Shown: positions 33,323-45,647 of the stretch, one piece after another
Position numbering within the stretch: the first letter of the stretch is position 1
Layout of the letters: each line of letters begins with the position of its first letter
NCBI GenBank assembly: GCA_016630905.1
Contig: WBMQ01000011.1
Span: 62,001-126,000, forward strand
DNA from: Capillidium heterosporum
Taxonomy: Eukaryota > Entomophthoromycota > Entomophthoromycetes > Entomophthorales > Capillidiaceae
Direction of reading: 5' to 3'
Length of the DNA: 64,000 nt
Position numbers and translations under genes: made by a program
The notes under the pieces: model-generated
The model's input: the letters and a program-made list of their open reading frames with translations, nothing else
What the model was told of the DNA's origin: nothing
Databases searched by the model: none

Positions 33323-36300
33323 CTAGACCTCTTCCACATGAACCTGTTCATCGAACCAAAAAGTAAGGTTGAAAGGCACGTCTTGAACCACAGGCTTTAG
33401 CCTGACATTTTATAAGGAACACTAAATCAAAACATCCGTCTTAAATCCTGAAACTATAGATCAGAAAATTACCTTTGCTAGTCTTCAACCACGATTTCTT
33501 ACTGGTGACGCTACCTTTCCTAGGAAGCATGGACTGCTTAAAATTGAACTCCAAATTGGTGCCCTAATAAGATATGCTACATAAGACCCAACCATATAAC
33601 AAAAAATATACCTGGGTGGTTATGGTAAACCTTTCATTTTCAACGAAAATAGTATTATCCACAAGGTCCACTACCTGCATCCTAATAGGTGTTTGGGAGC
33701 AAAGGTGAGGTGGTAGTTGCAAGCGCAGCCTATAAAAGTAAAACATTAACTCAAACTAAGGCTTAAAGGTACTTGAGTTGGGTAGGACGGTCCATCATCA
33801 GTCGGAAGCACCTTTCAACAAATTGATTAGTCTTTTGGATTTCAGGTAGAGGTTTCCTAGTTTTTAAAGACAGTTAATTAGTATTTAGGCAAGGATTAGA
33901 AATTACCATTGAGAGGTGATGGTTTGCCATCGCATCAACTAAGGTTTAAAAAAGTCAACTCGACAGTTTTAAAAATATATACTTACTGTTTCCTCGCCAC
34001 TATTTGACTTAAGTCGCAGCTTCTCTTTGGAGTATACGGCAACTTTGAACTCATCAAATAGGCCTGGATCTAAAGTCGTCGGTATAATGGTATAGGTGCC
34101 GGCTATCATTGAAAATATCAGAGTTGAAACGCTGTATTAATCTTACGCTCTAAATTTATATGGATATCAGCAAATTTTCGTCTATAGGTATGGGTTTGGG
34201 TGACAAGCAGGTTGCGGTCGAGCCTAGGTTTATAAATAAATTCAATATGGACAGGTGTAATAAAGAATTTCTTACGTTGAAATAGGTGTTCTTCCTTTCA
34301 TAACAACAAACCCTACTAGAAGATCAGGAGATTGAGAAGTTACAGCTATAGTTGTGTTGTAGCTGTGTTGATTAGCTTCCTCCTGTAAACCTGTTGGCTG
34401 TGGAACTTCAAGTTGAAACTGTGGGTTGGTGAAGAAGGTTGGCCATGTAATACTTCCACCTAAATGCTCAAATATTAGTAAATGAAACATGTTGTTAGGA
34501 GCGTACCGGCGTTTATAGGTCCCCAACTTGACGTTAGCTAGTAATTTAAGTGATAAATGTATGGTTACATATAGTGTATTTACTTCAGTACTGTGTTTTG
34601 GTAAAGGCAGCTCATAGACTTCGAATGCAGGAAAAGAGAACCACCGCAGTGTAAACGACATTGGCTGCAATGTGTCTCTTTGAGATACCTAAAGTTAGCC
34701 TGTCAGCCCAAAATGCAAAAATAAAACTTACGACTAACGTATAGTTACTAACTCCAACTGGTGCCATGAACTTCAACTTTTACAATGACATGTTCATGAA
34801 ATTTAATATATAAATATGCTTGATAATAGATTACCAAAAGGTGGTAGGTGTTCATGTATATACCCTTAAATTGCAAAGCGTGTAAGTTAGGGTATTTTTA
34901 TAAGATTTAATTACCTTGATGTCAGGTTCCCCAACCCTATAGATGCGCTCCCACTTCTCCTTGTCGTTCCTAAAGTACAATTGTAAAGCGATGTAATCCA
35001 ACGGTTCGTCCGAATTTTTGATATGCTTGGATAGTAGGATCCAAGTTAATGCTGGCGTTCCTTCCGATGAATTGGTAATAGTAAACTGGTACTGTGGGTT
35101 GAAGCCTTAGATTATAGAAAGGTTAGGTTAAAAGCAACTAAAGTTTACCAAAGTTGGTATGGCCATCAGAATTGCCCTCAATGACCCATTTCCTAAATTC
35201 AAGTTGGGTTATATGAATTTTAAGTTACTTGATGAATAAAAGATTACTTGTGCAACGTAAATGTATAAGGAAAGAAGCTCGGATTCCAGTTGAGATGCAA
35301 AGCTTCAAAGTTTTGGGCGAGATCTTCAAATTCAATCCAAAAGATGCCGTTGTCGACCTTAAGCTCCTCTTCTCTACTATAGTTCAACTCGTTTGACAAA
35401 CTTTTTGTCCAATTATTAGGATCAGAGGGTGCAAATCTACCGCTCCATCGACCTTTACCCCAAGGGTTCTTGACCTAGTTGCAAAGTCTAAGTACCGTCT
35501 ATAGCTTACTTGGAATTAAACATCAATTTACCTTGACTAGCCTTAGTCCTTCTACTTCGACGACATCAAGTACAGCATAAGCGTGGCCGGAAGCTAAACC
35601 GAGCTCTTTCAGTTCTACCCTCTCATCTGTTCCTAGCGTTGCGACAACATAGCCCTTCTTGAACCCGTTGACCAGTCGAATCCACAAATGGTTGAGACTT
35701 TTTGCATTTATCGCGTTGAAGAAAACTGGTTCGGGGATCCAAGCTGTCAACAGGTAGATATCTTGACAGGCGTTGGAGCCTAAAAACTGGTAACCGCCCA
35801 TTGCCTTCATAAAGCTCTTTTCGATCAGCGTGGCCCAAACTTCACCATTGCGGGTTGTCAAAGCAGTCATAGGCTTATCATCATCATCCACCGGCACTAG
35901 ATCGTCAATCTCCACTTTGCGGAATACACCATTGATATAGAGCTTGCAGCGGTACATGCCAGTTTTCGAAAGGATTGGCTGGTTATTTTCATCTTGAGGA
36001 TATAGTAAACTTGTCAGAATCTGAACTATAAGGATTTGTCAATGAAAATATTAAAATATTACAGGGCTGTTGAACCTCGTCTCGTAGTTGGCTAGAACAA
36101 TCAGGCTGCAAACTAAGGAGCAGTTGGTAACCTCCTTCTGTATGACTTTGTTCCCGTCCAGCTTGGAGAAGAGATTAAGCTGGGATCCGTAAAGGTTGGA
36201 TAGCCTTGCAAACTTGTTGAACTTTTCCAGTTGGTGAGTATTTAGTGGAAGTGTACCATCCATATCCCTGCAAAAGAAATGATAGGGTGAGTGTGTGTAA

Positions 36301-36832
36301 AAAACTGGCTTTAGAATTACAAGTATAGCTCAGCAGTTGGGAACTGGGTATCTTTATCTTGAGACCAGGGTTGAAATACTTTCTTGTTGATGGTAGAGGA
36401 TTCAATTAGAATTTCTAGTTCTTCATCACCTAAATTAAATTTTCAATTTAACTAATGCTACTAAACAAATACTTACTCAACTTTTTTATATCGGCTCGAC
36501 TTGGTACCGCCTCCCTACTCTCCAACTTAACGGTAGGGGTATTTATAGACTCTAGTTTTTCAGCCAAGTTTAAACTATTTAAGATTAATTTCCGGCCTTG
36601 GGGTAACGTGGTCAAGTTTTTGTTCAATATCAAGTCAGCGCAATCGACAAACTTCTGTCTAGCTAAAATATATTGTTTCTGTGTTAAAAACTGTTCACCG
36701 GAATTATATAAAGCCTGAAAGGCAACGTTAATAGTAGATGTTTAGAACTTATCAATGAAGAGAATAAAAGTAATAGAGTCGTATTACCTGTGCTTTAGCC
36801 AAAAGGCTTTCCAAATTGACTTTACTTTCCAT
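33323..36832 (-). CDS. palB: Calpain-like cysteine protease, PalB/Rim13 type
   Basis: Signalling protease of the fungal ambient-pH (Pal/Rim) pathway, which cleaves the PacC/Rim101 transcription factor on endosomal ESCRT platforms. About 19 exons with short introns. The N-terminal about 75 residues (MESKVNLESLLAKAQ onward) form an MIT-like helical domain. The catalytic core shows the cysteine in VTNCSLVCSL, the histidine in ASGHAYAVLDV and the asparagine in NPWGKGRWSG. Two C2-like/domain III units follow: KWVIEGN...FNPQYQFTI, and GGSITWPTFF...NPQFQLEV then GTYTIIPTTLDPG. The usual context of the active cysteine is DCS; here it is NCS. The last exon boundary (33,390-33,480) does not close in frame with the most protein-like ending (VVQDVPFNLTFWFDEQ), so the C-terminus is tentative. 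Confidence 0.82.
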
Positions 36833-38051
36833 TTACTGTAGTTTTGCTTATCTTTATTTGGATTTGATATTAACTTCAGAATAGGTGATTGAGATGTCGT
36901 TTCTTGCTATGTTGAGTGTTTATGAAGCTTTTCGTTCGTTCAGTTGCTGTGCGTCTTTGATTTGAATCTAACTTTACAAACCTTGTCGAAACCACGATTC
37001 CAAACTGAATCTACTTTGGCAAATTTACAAGACCATTTTTATTCTATTCTAAAAGGGAAATTAGACTTTGTTCTCTTAATAGTTGCACAAATGTCAAGTT
37101 TAAATTTGTAGAGTTAGGTTATTAGGCTTGCTCTTACATTTGACTTTTACTGAAACTTCATTACATGATAAGAATAATAAGTTTGCATAGAAAAGATGGT
37201 TGCAATGTAATGGATGTTTAGTAGTTTATTTTAAAGTATTGTTGAATTGCTACTAGTTTGGATAATATCTATATACTTGAATACTAAGGAATTAAGAATT
37301 ATTATTTGTTTGAGAAGTGTATATAAAAGTTGTTTTAAAACTAAAGAAAAGCATCACAATTAAAAAGGTTTATTAAAATATATAGCAATGGCTAAGCTTT
37401 CTTTCTAATTTCAATATATGATAAGTGCTTTAAGTAAAGCTTCTATTTTATCTGACTAGTAAAGTATGTTGGGTTTGGTAAATTTATTTTGAGATAATAA
37501 CATTAAAAACTTCAAAAAGTATTATAAGTTGATTGAAGTTTTGCTAGGATAGAAAATATTGGACTAATTGATACAAGTTGCTTTGAAATGTAACCAAAAA
37601 CTTGTTCAGAGTTAATACTAATTGTTATCATCTATTGATTCAAAATCCGATTATGGAACAATCTCATCCATAGTACCTTTACTAACTTATAAATATATCA
37701 ACTCTATCTCCAAATAAAGGTCAATTGAAATTCAAAATCATAACATTAATTGTAGGAGTTGTAGAACCTTTATCTGTCTAACATAAGCTTCACTCTATTT
37801 CCATACTATACATCATTCCTCCTAGCAACAGATAGTTCCAAAGGTATAGCTTAGCAAGCTTTCAATGACATCACTGGGAAGAGATATGTCCATCACAATC
37901 CAACAACCAATAGCTCCAGCTTTATCAGAGCTTCTAAGCATGGAACGCAGTTCAAAAATTTTCGTCATTCTTAGAAAAAGTCTGCTATAAAGTAGTGCTT
38001 GGAGATTGGAACTTGGAACTTTTAGTCTTGATCAAAATTTATCAAAAGAAA
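36833..38051. other. Intergenic region between divergent genes
   Basis: About 1.2 kb separating the calpain and MAM33 starts. AT-rich. No ORF, tRNA or repeat seen. It presumably holds both promoters. Confidence 0.5.
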
Positions 38052-39001
38052 ATGGCAGCTAGAACTTTGTTACGTCGCTTGACTTTGACCCGTCCTGCTT
38101 TCAATACCTTAACTCGCAATGTCCAGTTGAAGAGTGCAGTAAACCAGAACCTAAAGTTCTCCACCTTTTCCAAGGCTTTGTCTTCTTCGGGTTTAAGTAA
38201 TATCATATCACAACCCAGCTTTAACCATAAATTTAGTTGACACCGACTTGGCCCATTCCTTATCAACGGAACTCAAATTTGAAGAGGAGGAAGGAGACTA
38301 CGAGCTTAGTGATAAATTGAAGGAATACATTGACAAATCTCATTTCAAAGTAAAGTTTTTATTTTAACTTGGCACTTAAACTGCTACAGGTTCAGGAAGC
38401 TGCTGGTGAAGATGAAGTTCGCTTGGTCCGTACTTTTGGAAATGAAAAGTACCCTATTTTTATAAATCATCTTTAACAATATTAGGATCGAAGTAACTTT
38501 CTCCATCAAGGATATCGAAATGAACAACCATGATATCGAGTCCGAGGAAGCAGTAAGCATAGTGTCAAAAACTTTACTAATAGCTTAGGCCAACGACGAG
38601 GAGAATATCCCCAACCCACCTATCCGTGCTACCGTTGATATTACCAAGGTATTTTGACTATATACATTAATGCTTATTCCAAATAGGCTACTGGTGGTAC
38701 CCTAACCTTCGAAACCATTATCCAGGACGGCTACTTCAACATCGAACTAGTTACTCACTACAAGGATAGCAAGTTGGCAGTTGAAGATAGTGCCGAAGGC
38801 GAGTGGAAGCGTCATGCTTTATACGCTGGCCCTGTCTTCAATGACTTGGAGGAGGATTTACAAATCCAGTTCGAGCGTTACTTGGAGGAGCGTGGTATTA
38901 CGACTGATTTAGCCATGTTCATCCCCTCGTACATCCAGTTCAAGGAGCAGAAGGAGTACATGAACTGGTTGAAGAAGGTCCATGACTTTGTCAAGGCTTA
39001 A
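38052..39001 (+). CDS. MAM33: Mitochondrial matrix acidic protein MAM33 (p32/C1qBP family)
   Basis: Trimeric, acidic matrix protein that supports mitochondrial translation and respiration. Exons 38052-38196, 38237-38349, 38390-38448, 38486-38552, 38589-38648 and 38687-39001 give 252 residues. Residues 1-45 form a basic, acid-free presequence (MAARTLLRRLTLTRPAF...). The mature part is strongly acidic: TELKFEEEEGDYELSD, then VRLVRTFGNEKIEVTFSIKD, an acidic linker, and the conserved C-terminal block. That block contains GPVFNDLEEDLQ and FERYLEERGI, and ends MNWLKKVHDFVKA. All five introns are 36-40 nt and phase-consistent. Family length is typical (about 260). Confidence 0.92.
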
Positions 39002-39566
39002 GTTAGGTGCTGGAAATAAATGATATAGATGGTTGTTTTAGAAAATCTGCCCGCTATATGTTTTCTATCAACTATAGTATTTTCTGTACTTTTGAAATTG
39101 TATACCTTTATATTGTTTAATAATTCACGTGTCCATATCTTAAATGTATTTAATACTATTCAAGCATCATATACATTAGGCATTTGTCTATGCTATAGTG
39201 GCATTTCCATAGGTCTAGTTGGCCATTTGTTCCCCTTATATACAGTACAAGCTTTTTATTGTACGATGAGACGAATCCATAGCTACTCCAAGCCTGCTCA
39301 AATACATTTCGTCATTTCTACTAAAGTTTTTACCAATTGCACACTTTTGCAATGGAATTAACAACGGAATATGGATTTCCATGCAAATCAACTACTAAAC
39401 CCAATAGTTTAATTCGTTTTACATAAACATCCATCCATAACAAAATTCTTTCTTTTGATTCCCAAGGTAAAGTAAGCGGAAGCTAGGCACATCCATCAAA
39501 ATATATACTTCGACAGCCCAATGCCTATATGAATATAAGCTAATTTCAACATTTTAGCTCAACAAT
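39002..39566. other. Intergenic region
   Basis: About 560 bp between MAM33 and RPS16. A 110-codon hydrophobic open frame here starts only 27 bp after the MAM33 stop and looks like 3' UTR chance, so it is not annotated. The sequence before 39,567 is the RPS16 promoter. Confidence 0.45.
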
Positions 39567-40164
39567 ATGGAAGCTGTTCAATGTTTCGGTCGTAAGGTAA
39601 CCGAAAACTAAAAATTTAAGTAATAATAAAAGTAGAAATACGCTACTGCCGTAGCCCATGTTAAGCGTGGAAAGGGTATGATCCGTGTCAATGGTTTCCC
39701 CCTCGAATTATTGGCCCCCGAAGTTCTACGCTTCAAGGTCTACGAAGCTATCTTGATTGTCGGTAAGGAACGTTTCACTGACTTGGATATCCGTGTCCGT
39801 GTCAACGGTGGTGGTCACACTTCCCAGGTTTACGGTAAATTTTTGATTTTTAGCCAACATTAAAAATATCTGCCTTTAGCTATCCGTCAGGCCATCGCCA
39901 AGGGCTTAGTTGCTTTCCACCAGAAATGTACTTTTTAAAATGGAATTTGGGCTAATTTGATGATTTATTAGTCGTTGATGAAGCCTCCAAGAAGGAAATC
40001 AAAGACATTTTCGTCAAGTACGACCGTACCCTTTTGGTTGCCGACCCCCGTCGTATGGAACCCAAGAAGTTCGGAGGTCCCGGTGCCCGTGCCAGGTACT
40101 TTTTGATATTTAAGCCGCAGCCTAAATTCTCCTTTTTTCTAGATACCAGAAATCTTACCGTTAA
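39567..40164 (+). CDS. RPS16: 40S ribosomal protein uS9 (RPS16)
   Basis: Small-subunit protein whose C-terminal tail reaches the decoding-site tRNA. Exons 39567-39596, 39636-39834, 39880-39927, 39972-40095 and 40143-40164 give 140 residues, close to the usual 143. [11 protein letters not shown] is followed by [17 protein letters not shown], then [33 protein letters not shown], and the invariant GARARYQKSYR terminus. The last exon codes only the final YQKSYR, so missing the fourth intron would lose the functionally essential tail. Codon use is more GC-rich than in neighbouring genes, as expected for high expression. Confidence 0.95.
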
Positions 40165-41173
40165 ACAACTTTTTTGCTGCTTTCTTGGAAATATTTGGTG
40201 CACCAACATTATTTATAAAGTATTTTCATTAAGGAGTTTTAAAGGTCGACCTAAAAATAAATTAAGAATTCAATTAATCGTAACAAAGGCAACATGCAAG
40301 GTAATCTAAATTTGTTGGCAAATGTATCTATATCCAGTTTAATAAATGTTACTAAATTTTGTATATTTTATTATGTCTTTTATATTTGAGTTTCATTTTG
40401 TAACTATATTTCAAGTTGAAGTATCTCTTCTATGAGAGATGGCCTTATATTTTATATTAAATCCATAAGCATTTGCTATCTATTTCATACTACGTTTTAA
40501 AGGATAGTTCTTTGCTGGGAAGTTTGCCTCTTTGGAATTCAATATGTTATAGCCATCTAGGTTTTTGGACTACAGCAATACTCTGATAAATAAGGGTAGT
40601 TTGCTATCTTATGCTAAAATAGCAATCCCTTCAACGTTAGTGAAATTTCCATAACTACAGATACTATTTAGTTCTTTATATAATAAAAAGGTTAAGCTAT
40701 TATATCCAACTATTACCAACTTTTAATTGTTATCTACAAGCAGCTTTTCCTACTGATAAATATATAGTTTTCAACCTACATAGGTATCTTTAAATAACCA
40801 AATCTGAATATACCACTGCTTTGATCTTTGTGGAATTTATCATAGCTTCCTTGCTCCTTCTAAACAACCCAATGCTATTCAATGTGGCAGATATGGTATA
40901 ATTCTTAAACAGACTATATAAAATCATGCCAACAGCTCAAGCAAAACTATACAATTTCTATAAATCAAAAATCATCATCAACTTATTCAAATTACTCAAA
41001 TTTCAATTTCACCCATCCCAGCTTCGAACTTCAAAAGTGCAAATTTCTATTGGACAACCTAGTCTAAAGCAAAATTCTCCAAAGCAGCAAGACAAAAAAT
41101 TATACATCAAACCTACCAAAAATTTTATTCTGCAACTTGTCAAGTTTGCTACTCAAAGAAAAGTAAAGATAGA
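40165..41173. other. Intergenic region with possible SSZ1 upstream ORF
   Basis: About 1 kb. The last 250 bp contain an ATG-initiated open frame (40,926-41,177) whose TGA overlaps the SSZ1 start as ATGA. A TATATAAAA box at about 40,916-40,924 lies just before it. Otherwise no gene. Confidence 0.45.
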
Positions 41174-42939
41174 ATGAGCAATACCAACGAAGAGTTACGT
41201 TCAGCCGTTGTCGGCATAACCATTGGTTCTTTATACTCCTCCGTAGCTGTTATAGATAAGGTACAATACTGAATTTCTAAAGTATTTACTAAAGGTTGCT
41301 ATTTTAACAAATGTAGGACGGTTTCCCCAATGTAATTGCCAACGAAGATGGTGAACGTATGATCCCTACTTGCGTAGCCTTCCGTGGGGATGAAATAGTA
41401 TTGTATATTCAAAACCAAAACTAACTTTTTAGTTTGCCGGTTCCCAAGCTCACGGCCAAGTAGTTCGTAACGCCAAAAACACCCTCTACAACTTCTTTGA
41501 CTTTTTGGGTCAGAGGTACTTTTCCATATAAATCCCCATATTAATTCAAATATAGCTTGAACGACCCCATCGTAAAAGAATCCCAAACTAATGCTGCCTT
41601 CAAATTGGTTGAAAAGAATGGTAAAGTCAGCTACGAGGTTGAGTACAAGGAGAAGCAGGCTGTTTTCACCGCTCACGAAATTGCTGTTAAATTTTTGGTG
41701 CAATTGAAGGAGAGTGCCCAAGCCTTCTTAGGTAAAGATATAACTGCTACTGTCATTGCCGTCCCAAGCTACTTTAGCGAAGCCCAGCGTAAGGAGATTG
41801 GCGTTGCCGCCAACGAAGCTGGCTTGAAGGTTGAGCAAGTTACCAACGAAGCCTCCGTTGCTTTGCTAGCCTACGACTACTTGGACAAATTCCCATTGAC
41901 CGACAAGAACGTCATAGTTGTCGACTTTGGTGGACGTAGCTTAGACGTCACCTTGTTGTCAGCCAAGAAGGGTATTTACACCGTTTTAAACAGCGAAAAC
42001 TCGCGCGAAGTTGGTGGTGTCCAGTTGGATGAAGTTTTGGTCCAGCACTTTGCCAAGAGTTCAAGACCAAGACCAAGATCGACATAACTGGCAACCAGCG
42101 CGCCAACGCTAAATTGAGAGTCGCCTGCGAGATCACCAAGAAGACGTTGAGCCGCAATACCACCGCTCCCTGCTCGGTAGAATCGTTGGCTGAGGGTATG
42201 GACTTCCACGGCACCGTCAACCGTGTGCGCTTTGAACTGCTGGCTGCCAAGATCTTCAACAAAGTAATCGCCATTATTGAATCCGTCATTGAGAAATCGG
42301 GTTACCACGCTTCTGACGTTGCCGAAGTTATCTTGATCGGTGGTAGTTCCCGTATCCCTAAGCTGTTCTCCAAGCTGCAGTTCCTCTTTCCCCGAGTCAT
42401 GCCAGATCCGCGCTGAAATTGAAACTGATGAGGCTGTTTCCCGCGGCTGTGTCATGCAGGCCGGTCTCCTTTTATCCCTCCATGAGACTGAAGATGTCAC
42501 CTTGGACAAGTTAGCTCAGGACCCTGAATTGAGTTCGGCCCAGCACACCTCGGCTCCCATTGGGTTCACCCAAGCTGACGGTACCTTTTTCACTTTAGTT
42601 GCCAAGGATACTCCATTGCCCTTACGCCGTATCGTCCGCTTCAACCACGACCAGAGCCAGACTTCAGCCTACGTTCAATTGTTCGAAGGTGAGAAGGAAG
42701 CTGTCACTATCCAGCCTGAAGCTCCTGAAAAGGAGGAGGGTGATGAAGAGGAACCCGAGCTGCCTGAACCCATCACCACCTACCGATGGAAGGCCTCCAA
42801 GTTGGTAGCCGAATTGGGCTTGGATGAGTTGGATGGTGCCAACGCCAAGGTCGAATTGCAGATCCAAATCGACGATCAAGCCAAGTTTGTTGCTGTTCTA
42901 CGTGACTTGGTGTCGGGAAAGACTGTCAAAACTGCCTAA
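41174..42939 (+). CDS. SSZ1: SSZ1-type atypical Hsp70 of the ribosome-associated complex
   Basis: Partner of the J-protein Zuo1 in the ribosome-associated complex, which positions Ssb-type Hsp70 at the ribosomal exit tunnel. Exons 41174-41260, 41317-41397, 41433-41515 and 41556-42939 give about 544 residues, the length of yeast Ssz1 (538) and shorter than canonical Hsp70. The nucleotide-binding domain begins VVGITIGSLYSSVAVID, a degenerate phosphate-1 loop lacking the canonical threonine pattern. It continues ANEDGERMIPTCVAF, VVVDFGGRSLDVTLLS and VILIGGSSRIPKL. The C-terminal beta domain is short and has no lid. Two indels break the frame: a missing base near 42,055-42,060 and an extra C in the CCCC at 42,390-42,393. 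Their net effect is zero, which keeps both ends in one frame. Confidence 0.88.
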
Positions 42940-45049
42940 TTCTAATCAATGGGTTTCTGTAGGAGATGATGACTAAAAGTAGTGTTGTTGATTTATTATT
43001 TTCAATTATTTTTAGTATATTTGTTGAGGATGGCAAAGCATTTGCTAATTGATTTATTATTTTCTTTGCTATGATGTTATAAACTTTTAAATTGCAATTA
43101 TCCATCAAAGAATATAGGCTTGGCCCAAACTTATAGTATATATATAAGCCACATTTTAAAATGAAAATGGCAATAGTTTGTTTTGTTTTATTATTTTCAC
43201 TACAACCAACAGGTGGGCTATGCCAAGTAAAATTTGTTTCTATAGCCTAATGAAAATTCAAGTACCACTAGCTCTTTCAACTTGATCCTAATTTCCTGCT
43301 CCTTTAAAATATTGATAAATTTAGCACCATCTCGGTAGTATAAAATAACTTGAAATATAATATAGTTTGGCCATGCAGTTGCTTCTTTTATATCTTTATT
43401 TAAACAGATGTATAAAATTTGATAGATGCCTGATAGATTTAGGATACTGGGCACCTCAAACCATAACAAAGTTTAACCGATGATGAAATGTGTTTATATT
43501 TGCAACCACTCTAGCTATCCAACTATTCTTTAACCACGCTCAACTAGTATGAATGCCACTGAAATATTCAGCTATGCAACAAGTTTGGTTACGTTTTTGA
43601 TTCTGTGGTAGCCAACTCGCCTCCAGCTTGCCTTGACTAAATAGCTTTAACCAACCAATTCGATTGGTCAAAAAGGTTGCAAGTTGATATCAAAGATTTG
43701 TGAGTCAAGTAAAGTTTCGAGAAAACTTTTCCTTCTTTTCTTGTTCAACTCTTTAGTTCAAAATACAAAAGGTAATTGTTATGTTCGATCTTTAATACAT
43801 TTTATGATGATATACCTGATTAGTCTTTAAGAAATGGAATTTTGCACTTTTCCTTTGGTTAAAACTTTGCCTTTTAACTGATATTGATATCTTTATTCAA
43901 TCCTTATTGCTACTTGCATTTACTAATTGAACTTCAACTAGGTAGAGTTTCCCAATTCAAACTTTTGAATAAAATGATACCATAAATACATTCAATTTGT
44001 TATTATTTACTGTTATATTTATTTTAATTGATATATCGTTGTATTGATACTTGTAACTTGTTTAATATATACAAGATTAGAGTTATAAAACAAACTACTT
44101 TGAGTATATTTATAAAATATATGTTTAACTGTATCCAGTTGATAAATATATGGTTTTGAGACAAATTATTTCATTTAATCTTGGGAGTAATAAATATTTT
44201 AATATACAAGGTGGGTTTGGTTAGCTATTAAGTGCTTTGGGGTTTAGTATATTTGAACTATTCTATTTTGTAAAAAATAAGCCAATTCTCATCGTTGTTA
44301 CCAATCTGTGTATAAGATATAGGTACTTTAGGTAGGGCTTGAAGTATTACGCTAGAAATTAAAATCATAACTATTTAGCTTATATTTATAGAAACTTAAC
44401 CGTGGCAGCTTCCAATGCTCATATATTGAATATCTATTCAATAGGATGGTAGAATTTTTAAATTAACCGTCTAAAGTATCGTATATGTATTCTAGTAGTA
44501 CTATATTCTGATTATCCACATTTTCTTAACAAGAAAATAAATAGGAATCTCTGAAGCTACATAAAACTATAAATAAATTCCACAAAGCATACTAAAAGTA
44601 CTGATTTTTATATGCAATTAAATGGTATGATGTTTTTGCACAGATATCCTATTTAAATCAGCATCCATTCTACCTATATTTGAAAATGTATGGCCTTTAT
44701 CCTTGAATATTGAGAAGATAGTATCTTTAGTATTTCAATAGCACCTCGATAAACTCCATAATCAATTTAAACTTTGTTCTAATATTTGTTTAAAAAATGT
44801 GCTTTCAAGGCTTTGAGGCTGTAAAGAAGTTTGCTTGAGTTTAAAGAAATGAAATTCGCTGTAAAGATTAAATAGACCTTAACGATTGGCCCAATTCACC
44901 CTATGTAGTTTCCCATTGATAAAAATTTGCAAGTCAAATCAAAGTATTAGTTTCAAACATACCACAGCCAACACCTAGCGACCAGTAGCCCTTCTCTTTT
45001 GATTGCTTGTTGTTTATACGACCTTACGCTAACAATCAACTTATAACAG
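42940..45049. other. Long intergenic region
   Basis: About 2.1 kb with no ORF above noise, no recognisable tRNA or snRNA and no repeats shared with the left island. AT-rich but with normal CpG content. Its right end is the uL23 promoter. Confidence 0.5.
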
Positions 45050-45647
45050 ATGGCTTCCAAGATCAAGCAAGGTACGTATTAACAAATTATTAACTTGAAG
45101 TAAATTTCGTATATATTTTCAATGGATGCATTTAAGCTTTTAATCTTCAACTAAAATTTATTCAAAGTTCCTAAAAAGGCCTCCGGCGAGAAGTCACAGG
45201 CCTTAGCTGCCAAGAAGGCCGCCCAGAAGGGTAAGCACGAGAAGTCGACCCGCAAGATCCGCACCTACAGATCGTTCCGTCGCCCCCACACCTTGCGTCT
45301 GGCCCGTGCCCCCAAGTACAGCCGCAAGTCCATCAACAAGACCCCTGCTTTGGACAAGTACGCCATCATCAAGAAGCCCATCAACTCGGAGCACGCCATG
45401 CGCAACATTGAAGATAAGAACACTTTGGTATTCATCTGCGACGTCCGCGCCACCAAGCGTCAGATCAAGGCTGCTGCCCAGAAGCTGTACGAAGTCGATG
45501 TTGTCAACGTCAACACCCTCATCCGCCCTGACGGCCAGAAGAAGGCTTACGTCCGCATTTCCGCTGATACCGAGGCTTTGGATGTTGCCAACAGAGTAAT
45601 ATTTATCCATATACATCAACTAACTGTTTTAGATTGGTTTTATTTAA
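45050..45647 (+). CDS. RPL25: 60S ribosomal protein uL23 (RPL25/L23a)
   Basis: Exit-tunnel protein that forms the docking site for SRP and NAC. Exons 45050-45071, 45168-45595 and 45633-45647 give 154 residues. The N-terminal extension is lysine- and alanine-rich ([19 protein letters not shown]), followed by the core [18 protein letters not shown] and the [19 protein letters not shown] motif. It ends [41 protein letters not shown]. The last exon codes only four residues (IGFI), recognised because uL23 proteins end ANRIGII or ANKIGFI. The first intron (96 nt) sits after codon 7, a common place in ribosomal protein genes. Confidence 0.95.

Noticed and set aside
39029-39361. 110-codon hydrophobic ORF after MAM33
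   Set aside because: Starts 27 bp after the MAM33 stop, has no promoter and no conserved look; probably 3' UTR and flank.
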